NCBI RefSeq assembly: GCF_001429505.1
Contig: NZ_LMJW01000022.1
Span: 909,497 to 973,496 of the forward strand
From: Allobosea sp. Root483D1
GTDB lineage: Bacteria > Pseudomonadota > Alphaproteobacteria > Rhizobiales > Beijerinckiaceae
DNA length: 64,000 nucleotides
Reading direction: 5' to 3'
In this document: positions 8,100 to 16,525 of the stretch, piece by piece
Layout of the letters: each line of letters opens with the position of its first letter
How positions within the stretch are numbered: the first letter of the stretch is position 1
Notes under the pieces: model-generated
Seen by the model: only the letters and a program-made list of their open reading frames with translations
Told to the model about the DNA's origin: nothing
Databases searched by the model: none
Position numbers and translations under genes: made by a program

Positions 8100-9272
8100 A
8101 TGACGGATCAGCAGCATTGCGACATCGCCATCGTCGGGGCCGGCGCTGTCGGCCTCGCCGCAGCGCTTTCGCTCGCCGCAGCCGGGCGCGAGGTCGTGCT
8201 GTTCGGGCAGGCGAGCGCGCCGCGCGACGGCCGCACCGTCGCTTTGCTCGACGGCTCCTGGCGCCTGCTCGAAGCGCTCGGCCTGATTGAGGTGCTGGAC
8301 CCGGTCGCGGCGCCGCTCGCGCTGATGCGGCTGGTCGACGACACCGGCAGCCTGTTCCGGCAGCCGCCGGTCGAGTTCAAGGCGGCCGAGCTCGGCCTGC
8401 CGGCCTTCGGCTGGAACATCGAGAACGCCGCGCTGGTCGAGGCGATGGCGGCGAAAGCGGTGGCCGAGCCGCGCATCCGCATGATCCCGCAGGCGGTGAC
8501 GGAGATCACGGCAGGTGCCGACGCCGTCAATCTGGCCGGCGATGGCTTCGCACCGGTCGCGGCGCGGCTTGTCGTCGGCGCCGATGGCCGCAAGTCGCGC
8601 GTCCGGGAGGCCGCTGGCATCACCGCGCGCGACTGGAGCTATCCGCAGGTCGCTCTGACCGCGATCTTGAGCCATCGCCGCGAGCATCAGGATGCCTCGA
8701 CCGAGTTCCACACCCGCTCCGGCCCGTGCACGCTGGTGCCGATGTCCGGCCGGCGCTCCTCGCTGGTCTGGCTGGTCGAGCCAGGCGAGGCCGAGCGCAT
8801 CGCCGGGCTCGACGATATCGCCTTCGCCCGCGCGGTCGAACGCCGGACCCATTCGATCCTCGGCGCGATGACGCTCGCCGGCCCACGCGGGCGCGTGCCG
8901 ATGGGCGGCCTCTCGGTCGATCGCTTCGCCGCTGCGCGCATGGCGCTGATCGGCGAAGCGGCGCATGTCTTCCCCCCGATCGGGGCACAGGGGCTCAATC
9001 TCGGCCTGCGCGACGTCGCGGCGCTGCGCGATGCCGTCGCCGGCGCGGACGATCCCGGCGAGGCGGACGCGCTCTCGGCATACGACCGCTCGCGCCAGGC
9101 CGATGTGCGCCTGCGCACCGGCGCGGTCGATGCGCTCAATCGGACCTTGCTGACCGATCTCCTGCCGGCCGATCTGATGCGCGGCGCCGGATTGCTGGCG
9201 CTGTCGCGGATCGCGCCGCTGCGCCGCCTGGTGATGCGCCAGGGGCTCGCGGGCGGCACTGCCGCAGGCTGA
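8100..9272 (+). CDS. UbiH/UbiF/VisC-family FAD-dependent hydroxylase
   Basis: A 390-residue flavin monooxygenase of the family that hydroxylates the ubiquinone ring. The FAD-binding GAGAVG motif is at residues 13-18, the second flavin motif (VVGADGRKSRVREAAGI) lies near residue 160, and the GD-type motif reads IGEAAHVFPPIGAQGLNLGLRD near residue 285, which is diagnostic for Ubi hydroxylases. The ATG at 8100 is preferred over an in-frame upstream start because the nucleotide-binding strand then begins in the usual place. Which ring position it acts on cannot be told from sequence; alphaproteobacteria often use one relaxed enzyme (UbiL) for two positions. It ends 3 bases before the convergent CoA-transferase gene. 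Confidence 0.88.
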   Translation: MTDQQHCDIAIVGAGAVGLAAALSLAAAGREVVLFGQASAPRDGRTVALLDGSWRLLEALGLIEVLDPVAAPLALMRLVDDTGSLFRQPPVEFKAAELGLPAFGWNIENAALVEAMAAKAVAEPRIRMIPQAVTEITAGADAVNLAGDGFAPVAARLVVGADGRKSRVREAAGITARDWSYPQVALTAILSHRREHQDASTEFHTRSGPCTLVPMSGRRSSLVWLVEPGEAERIAGLDDIAFARAVERRTHSILGAMTLAGPRGRVPMGGLSVDRFAAARMALIGEAAHVFPPIGAQGLNLGLRDVAALRDAVAGADDPGEADALSAYDRSRQADVRLRTGAVDALNRTLLTDLLPADLMRGAGLLALSRIAPLRRLVMRQGLAGGTAAG

Positions 9273-9275
9273 GCC

Positions 9276-10379
9276 TCAGATCTCGTAATCGCCGATCGGT
9301 GGGCTCGCCCGCAGCGCCGGGACGGCGTCGCGGAAGACCGGCGCGAGCGGCAGCGGCGTCGAGACCATGCGTCGCCCGCCCGGCTCCTCGACCTGCCGGT
9401 CGAGCAGGCCGCGCGCGGTCAGCTGCGGATCGGCCAGCGCTTCATCGAGCGTCCTGACCACGGTGCAGCAGCAGTCGAGCGGCTCGATCGCTATTCGCCA
9501 ATGCTCCGCCGGCCGGGACGCGATGATCGCGGCGATTGCGGACTGCGTCGCCGTGGGATCACGCCGGTCGTCGCGCAATCCGGCATCGAGGCCGATGCCC
9601 TCGCAAAAATTCGTCCAGAACTTCTCCTCGAGCGCGCCGACGGCGAGGAACCAGCCATCCGCCGTCGCGTACAGGCCATAGCGCGGGCTGGCGCCGGTGA
9701 GCAGCCCCTCCCCGCCGTTGGGATAGCGGCCCGAGGCCTGCCCCTGCGCCAAGGCGTACCAGGAGAAGGCGAGCATCGCGTCGGTCATGGCGATGTCGAG
9801 ATGGCAGCCCTGGCCGGAGCGGTCGCGTTCGCGCAAGGCGAGCAGGATGTTGATCACTGCCGGCATGGCGCCGCCGGCGATGTCGGCGACCAGGGTCGGC
9901 GGCAGGGGCGCCTGCCGGCCGCGCGCGAGCGACTGGCCGAGCAACCCGCCGATCGCCTGGTAGTTGATGTCGTGGCCAGCCTCGAAGGCGCGTGGGCCGT
10001 CCTGGCCGAAGCCGCTGATCGAGCAGTAGACCAATCGCGGATTGAGCCCCTTCAGCGCTTCGTAGCCGAAGCCGAGCCGCGCCATCACGCCGGGCCGGAA
10101 CTGCTCGATGACGATGTCGGCCTGCTCGATCAAGGGCGTCAGGCGCGCCAGGGCATCGGGCGCCTTGAGGTCGATGGCGAGGCTCTGCTTGCCGCGATTG
10201 AGCGCGGCGAAGGGCGCCGAGGTCTCGCCGAAGCGCGGCGGGAAACGGCGCATGTCCTCGCCATCCGGCCGCTCGATCCGGATGATGCGTGCGCCGGCCT
10301 CGGCGAGGAAGAGGCTCGCCAGCGGACCGGGCAGCAAGGTCGAGAAATCGAGGACGAGAAGATCGGAGAGCGGCTGCAT
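9276..10379 (-). CDS. CaiB/BaiF-family CoA transferase or alpha-methylacyl-CoA racemase
   Basis: A 367-residue family III CoA-transferase fold. The N-terminus (LLVLDFSTLLPGPLASLFLAEAGA) and GEDMRRFPP are family motifs. The segment GHDINYQAIGGLL holds the histidine/aspartate pair seen in alpha-methylacyl-CoA racemase, and LVADIAGGAMPAVINILLAL follows in the racemase position, so a racemase or an enzyme of branched acyl-CoA breakdown is more likely than formyl-CoA transferase. It shares the minus strand with the AEC transporter at 10408, 28 bases upstream, and may form a two-gene operon importing or exporting an organic acid; that link is inference. Substrate unknown. Confidence 0.86.
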   Translation of the reverse strand: MQPLSDLLVLDFSTLLPGPLASLFLAEAGARIIRIERPDGEDMRRFPPRFGETSAPFAALNRGKQSLAIDLKAPDALARLTPLIEQADIVIEQFRPGVMARLGFGYEALKGLNPRLVYCSISGFGQDGPRAFEAGHDINYQAIGGLLGQSLARGRQAPLPPTLVADIAGGAMPAVINILLALRERDRSGQGCHLDIAMTDAMLAFSWYALAQGQASGRYPNGGEGLLTGASPRYGLYATADGWFLAVGALEEKFWTNFCEGIGLDAGLRDDRRDPTATQSAIAAIIASRPAEHWRIAIEPLDCCCTVVRTLDEALADPQLTARGLLDRQVEEPGGRRMVSTPLPLAPVFRDAVPALRASPPIGDYEI

Positions 10380-10407
10380 CGGCGGGCTCGCAAGCCCTTG
10401 CGGGCCG

Positions 10408-11379
10408 TCAGTGGAACAGGTCAGCCGGCATCCTGCCCGTCTTCACCAGCCACAGGAAGCCCGTCAGCGTCACCGTCGAAACGATGGTGCCGACGAGGAT
10501 GCAGGCCGAGGCGCGCTCGATGCCGACGCGGTACTGTGTCGAGATGACGAAGATGTTCAGCGCCGGCGGCAGCGCCGCCATGATCACGGCGGCATAGACC
10601 CAGGGCGCCGAGAAATCGCCGAGGCCCGACAGCAGCAGCCAGACCAGCAGCGGGTGCAGCAGCAGCTTGATCGCGACGAGCCAGGGCAGTTCGCCGGGCA
10701 TGCGCCGGATCGGCTGCAACGCCACCGTGACGCCGAGCAGGAACAGCGCGCAGGGCGCGGCCGCCTGCGAGAGCCAGAGCGTCATCTTGTCGAGCGCGGT
10801 CGGCAGTTCGAGCTTGAGAAAGGCCGCGAGCACGCCTGCGACGGTCGCGACATTGAAGGGATGGGTGACGACCCGCCAGGCCACCTCGCCCGCCGTGGCG
10901 GCAAAGCTCCTCTTCTCGACGCCAGCCAGCGCCATCAGGAACGGGATCAGCGAGAACAGAAGGAGGTTGTCGAAGACGAAGATCAGCACGACCGGCGCGC
11001 TGGCGGCGGGGCCGAGCGCCGCCAGGATCAAGGGCGGGCCCATATAGCCGATGTTCGAATAGGAGCCGGCGACGCCCTGCATCACCGCTTGCGGCATGTC
11101 GCCCTGGGTATGGCGCCAGCCGAGCGCGAAAGAGAGCACGAAGGCGCAGAAGGTCGCGAGCGTGGTCACCGCGACGAAGCGCCAGTTCGTGAGTTCGCTC
11201 AACGGCTTGTCGGCGATCAGCCGGTAGAACAGGCAGGGCAGCGCGACATAGATCAGGAAGAACTGCATCCAGGCCAGCCCTTCCCCGGGCAGGCGCTTGT
11301 AGCGGCCGATCAGGAAGCCGAGCAGGATCAGCCCGAAGAAGGGCGCAACCAGGTTGAACAGGCTGGCGATGTCGGCCAT
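10408..11379 (-). CDS. AEC-family transporter (auxin efflux carrier type)
   Basis: A 323-residue inner-membrane carrier of the AEC family, whose bacterial members move malate, malonate or related organic acids. About ten hydrophobic segments are visible, five in each half, with a hydrophilic break in the middle. The family N-terminus FNLVAPFFGLILLGFLIGRYKRL and the LGVTVAL segment in the second half are seen. The start at 11379 is chosen because the first membrane span begins directly after it; a longer frame upstream has no membrane character. Placed 28 bases before a CoA-transferase/racemase gene, it may supply its acid. Substrate cannot be deduced. Confidence 0.88.
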   Translation of the reverse strand: MADIASLFNLVAPFFGLILLGFLIGRYKRLPGEGLAWMQFFLIYVALPCLFYRLIADKPLSELTNWRFVAVTTLATFCAFVLSFALGWRHTQGDMPQAVMQGVAGSYSNIGYMGPPLILAALGPAASAPVVLIFVFDNLLLFSLIPFLMALAGVEKRSFAATAGEVAWRVVTHPFNVATVAGVLAAFLKLELPTALDKMTLWLSQAAAPCALFLLGVTVALQPIRRMPGELPWLVAIKLLLHPLLVWLLLSGLGDFSAPWVYAAVIMAALPPALNIFVISTQYRVGIERASACILVGTIVSTVTLTGFLWLVKTGRMPADLFH

Positions 11380-11578
11380 GCGGCAATCTCGAGCGACCGA
11401 CGATGGCGACGGCGACGCCTTATAGGATGGGCGTCGGCGCCTGAGAACCCGGCCAGGCGCACGCCTGCGCGGGCCGCTGGACACTGCCCCGAGCGGCCGG
11501 TTGTCCAAGCGGCTCTCGATGCAACCGGTAATTGCAGCTGGCAGAGTCGCGGAAGCAATCGGGTAACATATTTCTGCC

Positions 11579-13297
11579 ATGTTCCGCGAACGGCTCATGG
11601 AACAGGCGAAGATGACCAGCACTCAGGCGGCGGCAGGCAATCCGGCATCCGGGGCGCACTGGCGATATTTCATCGCGTCCCCGACGTTCTGGATCGTGTC
11701 GTTCCTGGTGGCGGTGATCCTCGGCCTCGCGCTTCCGATAAGGCTGCCGCTCGGGCCGAATTATTGGGACACCGACATCTATCTCGACGCCGCCCAGCGC
11801 ATCCGGCAGGGGCAGATTCCCAATATCGACTTCTTCACGTCGATCGGCCCGCTCGGCTTCTATCTCACTGCCGGAATCAGGGAGCTGTTCCCGGACGCGC
11901 AGCCTGCCCTGCTCGCCAACTGGGCGATCGTGCCGGTCCTGCTGCCGATCGCGGCGCTGATCGCCTGGGATATCGACGCGCGCTCGCGCCGGCTGGCCCT
12001 GGCGATCCTGATCCCGCTCCTGTTCCTGACTTCGCTGCCGATCAACCTGCACAGCCTCTATCCGTCGCCGGGGTTCGACGGCTTCGGCTACTACAACCGC
12101 CACGTCGCCCTGCTGCTCTACCTGCTGCTGGCGGCGCTTCTCTTCGTCGAGAACCGGGTTTTGCTGACGAGCCTCGTCGCGGTCCTGATGACGGCTCTGT
12201 TCTTGGTCAAGGTCACCGGCCCCGTGTCGGGCGCCGTTCTTGTCGGCTACTCCGTTCTGGCTGGCCGCATGCGCTTCCGCGACGCCGCAATTGCCGCGGC
12301 GAGTGTCATTGGCGCCTTGATCACGCTCGAACTCTCGACCGGTGTGATCTATGCCTATGTCGAGGACGTCTTCGTCCTGGCGATGCTCAACACCGGATCG
12401 TTCCTGTGGCGCTTCCTGACGCTGGGCTCGATCAAGTTCAACGTCATCGCGCCCTGCCTGATGCTGCTCGGGGCGCTTGCCTTCGCTGCCTGGCGCGATA
12501 GGCCCTCGCTGGCAGAGCTGCTTGCCTCGCCATTAGGCTGGCTTGCTGCGAGCCTTGTCGCTTTGGTCTTGGGTGAAACGCAGAACAGCGGATCGCTGGA
12601 ATTCATCGGGCTCTGGCCGGCGCTGATCCTGATCCTCAAGACCTACTATCCTCGCTCCGGGGATTCTCTGCGCCCTTATGTGCTCGTTCTCGTGATGGCC
12701 GTGTCGCTACCCAGCGCCATCATCTTCCTCGAACGAGGTGCGCGGGCGGTGATCGCCGCGCCGCGCTACCAGGCACTGGACGTGCCGGATGTCGGACCGC
12801 TCGGTCGAGTGAGCCTGAAACCGGAACTGGCCGAGCGCGCAATCACGCAGGTTGATCACTATCCGAAGTACCAGGATGCCTATGAGGATCTCGTTCAACG
12901 AGGCATCCTCCCGTCCGCCACCCTGTTCTCGGAAATCGATCATCAGGCGACCTGGTTGCTGGAGGTGCAACAGGGAATTGACGCGATCAAGCGCTGGGAG
13001 GCGGCCAACGGTCGCCAGCTGAACGGCTTCTTCGCGCTCGACTTCGTAAGCCCGTTCAACCACCTGCTCGGTCGCGCAGCACCGCTGCATGTCGCGCTCG
13101 GCATCGATACCGAACGCACCAATCCCAAGGTCACTCGCGAGATGCTCGAGGCCTTGCGCGGCATCGACGCCCTCTTGAGGCCGAAATGTCCCGTCGAGGT
13201 CAAACGTGCCGCGATCTGGAAGCATTTCGCTCAGGCTCGGGAAGGCCGCCGGCTCGTCTCCCTGTCGCCTTGCTGGGACATGTATCTGAAGCAGTGA
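11579..13297 (+). CDS. Polytopic membrane protein, probable GT-C-type glycosyltransferase
   Basis: A 572-residue protein with about ten or eleven membrane spans in the first 400 residues and a soluble C-terminal region of about 170 residues. After the first span comes YWDTDIYLDAAQRIRQG, then PNIDFFTSIGPLGFYL. This acidic first loop and the IDF..IGPLG pattern resemble the catalytic loop of PMT/ArnT-like GT-C transferases, which use polyprenyl-phosphate sugars at the periplasmic face. The match is by pattern only. Three ATGs compete (11579, 11597, 11612); the last is directly preceded by GGCGAAG, so the true start may be 11612. The gene stands alone with no polysaccharide genes nearby. Confidence 0.68.
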   Translation: MFRERLMEQAKMTSTQAAAGNPASGAHWRYFIASPTFWIVSFLVAVILGLALPIRLPLGPNYWDTDIYLDAAQRIRQGQIPNIDFFTSIGPLGFYLTAGIRELFPDAQPALLANWAIVPVLLPIAALIAWDIDARSRRLALAILIPLLFLTSLPINLHSLYPSPGFDGFGYYNRHVALLLYLLLAALLFVENRVLLTSLVAVLMTALFLVKVTGPVSGAVLVGYSVLAGRMRFRDAAIAAASVIGALITLELSTGVIYAYVEDVFVLAMLNTGSFLWRFLTLGSIKFNVIAPCLMLLGALAFAAWRDRPSLAELLASPLGWLAASLVALVLGETQNSGSLEFIGLWPALILILKTYYPRSGDSLRPYVLVLVMAVSLPSAIIFLERGARAVIAAPRYQALDVPDVGPLGRVSLKPELAERAITQVDHYPKYQDAYEDLVQRGILPSATLFSEIDHQATWLLEVQQGIDAIKRWEAANGRQLNGFFALDFVSPFNHLLGRAAPLHVALGIDTERTNPKVTREMLEALRGIDALLRPKCPVEVKRAAIWKHFAQAREGRRLVSLSPCWDMYLKQ

Positions 13298-13381
13298 ATC
13301 CTTTCGAGTACCATTGCCGGCAGAGCCCGGTCGACGCTGCCAGCACAAGGCGGATCAGCCCAGGTGCTGATGGAGACGATC

Positions 13382-13855
13382 ATGAGCGCCCCCCGCCGCT
13401 TCCTCTGCGAGGCCATCGCGCTCGCGCAGGCGAATATGGAGAATGGCGGCCGGCCCTTCGGCGCCGTAGTCGTCAGGAACGGCAGCATCATCGCCCGCGG
13501 CGTCAACGAGATCCTGCGCACCAACGATCCGACGGCTCATGCGGAACTGGTGGCCGTCCGGGCGGCCAGCCAGACGCTCGGCTCGCCGAATCTCGCCGGC
13601 TGCGCGGTCTACGCCAGTGGCCATCCCTGCCCGATGTGCATGGCCGCGATGCGGATCGCGGGGGTGGGCGAGGTCTACTATGCCTACTCGAACGATGATG
13701 GCGCACCCTATGGCCTGTCGACCGCGGCCATCTATGCCGACCTGGCAAAGCCCTTCTCCGAACAGTCGATGACGATCCGCTACGAGCCGGTTCGCCCCGA
13801 ATCCGGGCCGGATCTCTACGAGGCGTGGCGGCAGAGGCAGGCCGGCAGAGGCTGA
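13382..13855 (+). CDS. Nucleoside/guanine deaminase (CDA superfamily)
   Basis: A 157-residue zinc-dependent deaminase of the cytidine deaminase-like fold. The zinc site is complete: His53 and catalytic Glu55 in TAHAELVAV, and Cys83 and Cys86 in HPCPMCMAAM. The general shape (RPFGAVVVRNGSIIARGVNEI, then SPNLAGCAVYASGHPCPMC) is closest to bacterial guanine deaminase or related tRNA/nucleoside deaminases such as GuaD; TadA is less likely because its tRNA-binding C-terminus differs. Start at 13382 has GGAG six bases upstream; earlier in-frame starts are weaker. Substrate preference is uncertain. Confidence 0.86.
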   Translation: MSAPRRFLCEAIALAQANMENGGRPFGAVVVRNGSIIARGVNEILRTNDPTAHAELVAVRAASQTLGSPNLAGCAVYASGHPCPMCMAAMRIAGVGEVYYAYSNDDGAPYGLSTAAIYADLAKPFSEQSMTIRYEPVRPESGPDLYEAWRQRQAGRG

Positions 13856-14025
13856 GCTCGACCGCCCCCGGCGGCGCCCTTGGGACGAGCCGCGATCACA
13901 CCGATCAAGGAAAAGGGTTGATTGAGAGCGCACTTCCGGCTGTCTTAAGGCTGAGCCCGGGGGGCGCTCATCGCCCGGTGCCCTGGGATGCCGCGAACAA
14001 GCTGGCGACTTGGCGAGGAGTGATG

Positions 14026-14523
14026 ATGAGAAAACAGCGTTTCGGGTTCGCAAGGACGAAGCCCTTCCCGATCATCGCCGTAGCCGTCGGGCTGCCGCTT
14101 CTCCTCGCCGGCTGCGGCGGCGGCGAAGGCCTGTCGTCCTCTGGGAGCAGCGCCGCGAGCGCCCCAGCGCCGACCGGCATCACGCGCGACGTCCTGGTCG
14201 GGCGCTGGGGCATCGCTTCCTTCCACACCGAAAAGGACCGCAAGCGCACCGAGGCGGAAGCGCGGGCGGGGTGCAAGCAGCCCTACACGATCACGCAAGG
14301 GGCCGGCGACGGGGTGATGATGCATGTCGCCGACGATCCCAAGCCCTATGAGCTCAGGCTCAAGGCCGGGGGCGGCAAGGCCTATGTCGGCTTCGAGGCG
14401 CCGGCCGGGGATCCGCAGGACCGCGAAATCCTCTCGCACAGCAAGTCGATGCTGGTGATGCGCTTCGTCGATCCGGATGCGCAGCGGCGCTACGGCACCT
14501 TCATCTATTACCGCTGCGCCTGA
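14026..14523 (+). CDS. Putative lipoprotein
   Basis: A 165-residue exported lipoprotein of unknown function. A basic start (MRKQRFGFARTK) leads into a hydrophobic segment ending in the lipobox LLAGC, so lipidation at that cysteine is expected. A low-complexity Gly/Ser/Ala linker follows, then a compact domain beginning RDVLVGRWGIASFHTEKDRKRTEAEARAGC. ATG codons at 14023 and 14026 are adjacent; GAGGAG at 14015-14020 is best spaced for 14026. The gene lies 15 bases before the L,D-transpeptidase on the same strand, and both act in the envelope, so a shared cell-wall role is plausible but not shown. No characterised family recognised. Confidence 0.82.
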   Translation: MRKQRFGFARTKPFPIIAVAVGLPLLLAGCGGGEGLSSSGSSAASAPAPTGITRDVLVGRWGIASFHTEKDRKRTEAEARAGCKQPYTITQGAGDGVMMHVADDPKPYELRLKAGGGKAYVGFEAPAGDPQDREILSHSKSMLVMRFVDPDAQRRYGTFIYYRCA

Positions 14524-14538
14524 TCGGAGACGACGCCC

Positions 14539-15165
14539 ATGAGCACCACTCGCTTCATCCTGCGCAGCCTTTTGGCCTGCGGCCTCACTGCTCCCCTGCT
14601 CGCTTTGCCCGGCGCCGCCCAGCCGCGCCCGGCCGCGGCGCTGCAGGAGACGATGGACATCGGCGACGAGCCGGGCCGCGTCTCGACCGAGGAGGTCAGC
14701 ATCACCGAGGGCCCCTATGCCCGCCAGATGGTGCTGTTCCGCTCAACTGAGGCGCCGGGCACGGTCGTGATCCATTCGGGCGAGCGCTTCCTCTATGTCG
14801 TCCAGGGCAATGGCCGGGCGCTGCGCTACGGCATCGGCGTCGGCCGCGAGGGCTTCACCTGGTCGGGCCAGGTCCAGGTCAGCCGCAAGGCCGAGTGGCC
14901 GGACTGGCGCCCGCCGCCGGAGATGCTGCAACGCCAGCCCTATCTGCCGCGCTTCATGGCCGGCGGCCCCGGCAATCCGATGGGCGCGCGCGCCCTCTAT
15001 CTCGGCTCGACCGTCTTCCGCATCCACGGCACCAACCAGCCGGAGACGATCGGCCAGGCCATCTCGTCGGGCTGCTTCCGGCTCGCCAATGGCGACATCG
15101 TCGATCTCTACGACCGCGTGCCGGCCGGGACCAAGGTCGTCATCCGCCACAAGGCGACGCTGTGA
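14539..15165 (+). CDS. L,D-transpeptidase (YkuD domain)
   Basis: A 208-residue periplasmic L,D-transpeptidase that forms 3-3 peptidoglycan cross-links or attaches proteins to the wall. A signal peptide ends near residue 28. The YkuD catalytic block is clear: His163 in IHGTNQPETIG and nucleophile Cys179 in SSGCFRLANGD, followed by the usual DLYDRVPAGTKVVI end. The substrate strand GERFLYVVQGNGRALRYGIGVGREGFTWSG is also typical of the family found in multiple copies in Rhizobiales. It follows the lipoprotein by 15 bases and precedes the binding-protein gene by 44 bases, so the three may share a transcript. Confidence 0.92.
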   Translation: MSTTRFILRSLLACGLTAPLLALPGAAQPRPAAALQETMDIGDEPGRVSTEEVSITEGPYARQMVLFRSTEAPGTVVIHSGERFLYVVQGNGRALRYGIGVGREGFTWSGQVQVSRKAEWPDWRPPPEMLQRQPYLPRFMAGGPGNPMGARALYLGSTVFRIHGTNQPETIGQAISSGCFRLANGDIVDLYDRVPAGTKVVIRHKATL

Positions 15166-15209
15166 CCGGCCTCGCTGTCTTCATCGATCTTCGTAAGGAG
15201 CAGAGCGCC

Positions 15210-16247
15210 ATGTCGAAGGCCCCACCGGTTCGTTCGCGCAATCTTGGTCTCGCCGCCGCCTCCGCGCTGGCAGGCCTGTTCACTCTGCCGGCCGTCGCCG
15301 GAACGCTCGATACGGTCAAGCAGCGCGGCACGCTGCAATGCGGGGTCAGCGAGGGCGTGGCCGGTTTCTCTGACAAGGACGCCCAGGGCAATTGGCGCGG
15401 TTTCGACGTCGATTTCTGCCGGGCCGTCGCGGCCGCGGTGCTCGGCGACAAGGGCAAGGTCGCCTTCACGCCGCTCTCGGCCAGCGAGCGCTTCGACGCG
15501 CTGAAAAGCGGCAAGGTCGACCTGCTGGCGCGCAACTCGACCTGGACGCTCGAGCGCGAGGCGCAGCTCGGCCTCGCCTTCGCCGGCATCACCTTCCATG
15601 ACGGCCAGGGCTTTTTGGCCAAGCGCTCGCTCAAGGTCGACAGCGCGCTCTCGCTCGACAAGGCGAAGGTCTGCGTCGAGGCCGGCACCACGACGCAAGC
15701 CAACCTCGCCGACTTCTTCAAGGCCAACTCCATGACCTATGAGGAGAAGGCCTTCCCGAGCGCGGCCGAGGCGCTCGCCGCCTTCCAGTCCGGCCAATGC
15801 GACGTGCTGACCCGCGACCAGTCGGCCCTGCATGGCGAGCGCCTGAAACTGGCCAAGCCCACCGATGCGGTGGTGCTGCCCGACGTGATCTCGAAGGAGC
15901 CGCTCGGCCCGGTGGTGCGCGGCGACGATTTCGCCTGGTTCAACGTGGTGAAATGGGTGAATTTCGCGCTGGTCAACGCCGAGGAACTCGGCATCGGCAC
16001 AACCACTATCGACGAGGCGTTGAAATCGCAGAAGCCGGATGCGCGCCGTTTCACCGGGGCGGAGGGCGGTTTTGGTAAGGCGCTCGGCCTCGAGTCCGAC
16101 TGGGCGGTCCGCTCCGTCAAGGCTGGCGGCAACTATGCCGAGCTCTACGAGCGCAATCTCGGCACCGGCTCGCCCCTCGCCATCCCGCGTGGCCTCAACC
16201 AGCTCTGGAACATGGGCGGCATCCTCTACGCCCCGCCGCTGCGCTGA
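15210..16247 (+). CDS. General L-amino-acid ABC transporter substrate-binding protein (AapJ/BztA type)
   Basis: A 345-residue periplasmic binding protein of solute-binding family 3. A Tat-independent signal peptide ends near AVAG, and the mature protein begins LDTVKQRGTLQCGVSEGVAGFSDKD, then GNWRGFDVDFCRAVAAAVLGD, the usual AapJ/BztA start. RNSTWTLEREAQLGLAFAGITFHDGQGF is another family hallmark. TAAGGAG at 15193 supports the chosen ATG; a longer in-frame extension is rejected. The permease and ATPase genes (aapQMP) that normally follow are absent; instead there is a hairpin and tRNA-Glu. It must therefore work with a transporter encoded elsewhere, or be a spare binding protein. Confidence 0.9.
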   Translation: MSKAPPVRSRNLGLAAASALAGLFTLPAVAGTLDTVKQRGTLQCGVSEGVAGFSDKDAQGNWRGFDVDFCRAVAAAVLGDKGKVAFTPLSASERFDALKSGKVDLLARNSTWTLEREAQLGLAFAGITFHDGQGFLAKRSLKVDSALSLDKAKVCVEAGTTTQANLADFFKANSMTYEEKAFPSAAEALAAFQSGQCDVLTRDQSALHGERLKLAKPTDAVVLPDVISKEPLGPVVRGDDFAWFNVVKWVNFALVNAEELGIGTTTIDEALKSQKPDARRFTGAEGGFGKALGLESDWAVRSVKAGGNYAELYERNLGTGSPLAIPRGLNQLWNMGGILYAPPLR

Positions 16248-16284
16248 GCCGCGGCGGCGACGAGCACAACCCGCCTCGTCCCTG

Positions 16285-16308
16285 GCACCGGTCGAAATCG
16301 ACCGGTGC
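16285..16308. terminator. Hairpin between the binding-protein gene and tRNA-Glu
   Basis: A perfect 10-bp stem (GCACCGGTCG/CGACCGGTGC) with a 4-nt AAAT loop lies 37 bases after the binding-protein stop. There is no T run, so it is probably a weak or bidirectional terminator between two converging transcripts. Confidence 0.55.
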
Positions 16309-16357
16309 TCACAAAGCTTGGTGCAGGATGGAACGGAGTTGTGTGCGCCTGGAAGAG

Positions 16358-16432
16358 TGGCGCGGTCTACGGGAGTCGAACCCGTCTCCCCAGCGTGAAA
16401 GGCTGGTGTCCTAACCGATAGACGAAGACCGC
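16358..16432 (-). tRNA. tRNA-Glu (TTC)
   Basis: A complete 75-nt tRNA on the minus strand including an encoded CCA (TGG at 16358-16360). The acceptor stem GCGGTCT pairs with AGACCGC, the T arm is ACGGG-TTCGACT-CCCGT, and the anticodon arm CCAGC-CTTTCAC-GCTGG gives anticodon TTC. The D arm GTC...GAC is normal. It lies alone between the binding-protein gene and recJ. Confidence 0.95.
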
Positions 16433-16525
16433 AGGCCGGAGCGCGAAGCGCTCTTGCGAAGCGGGGCGAGCTATAATGTCCCGGCGAAGCTTGGGCAAGC
16501 CCGCTGTCGGGGTTTTTCGCAACTC

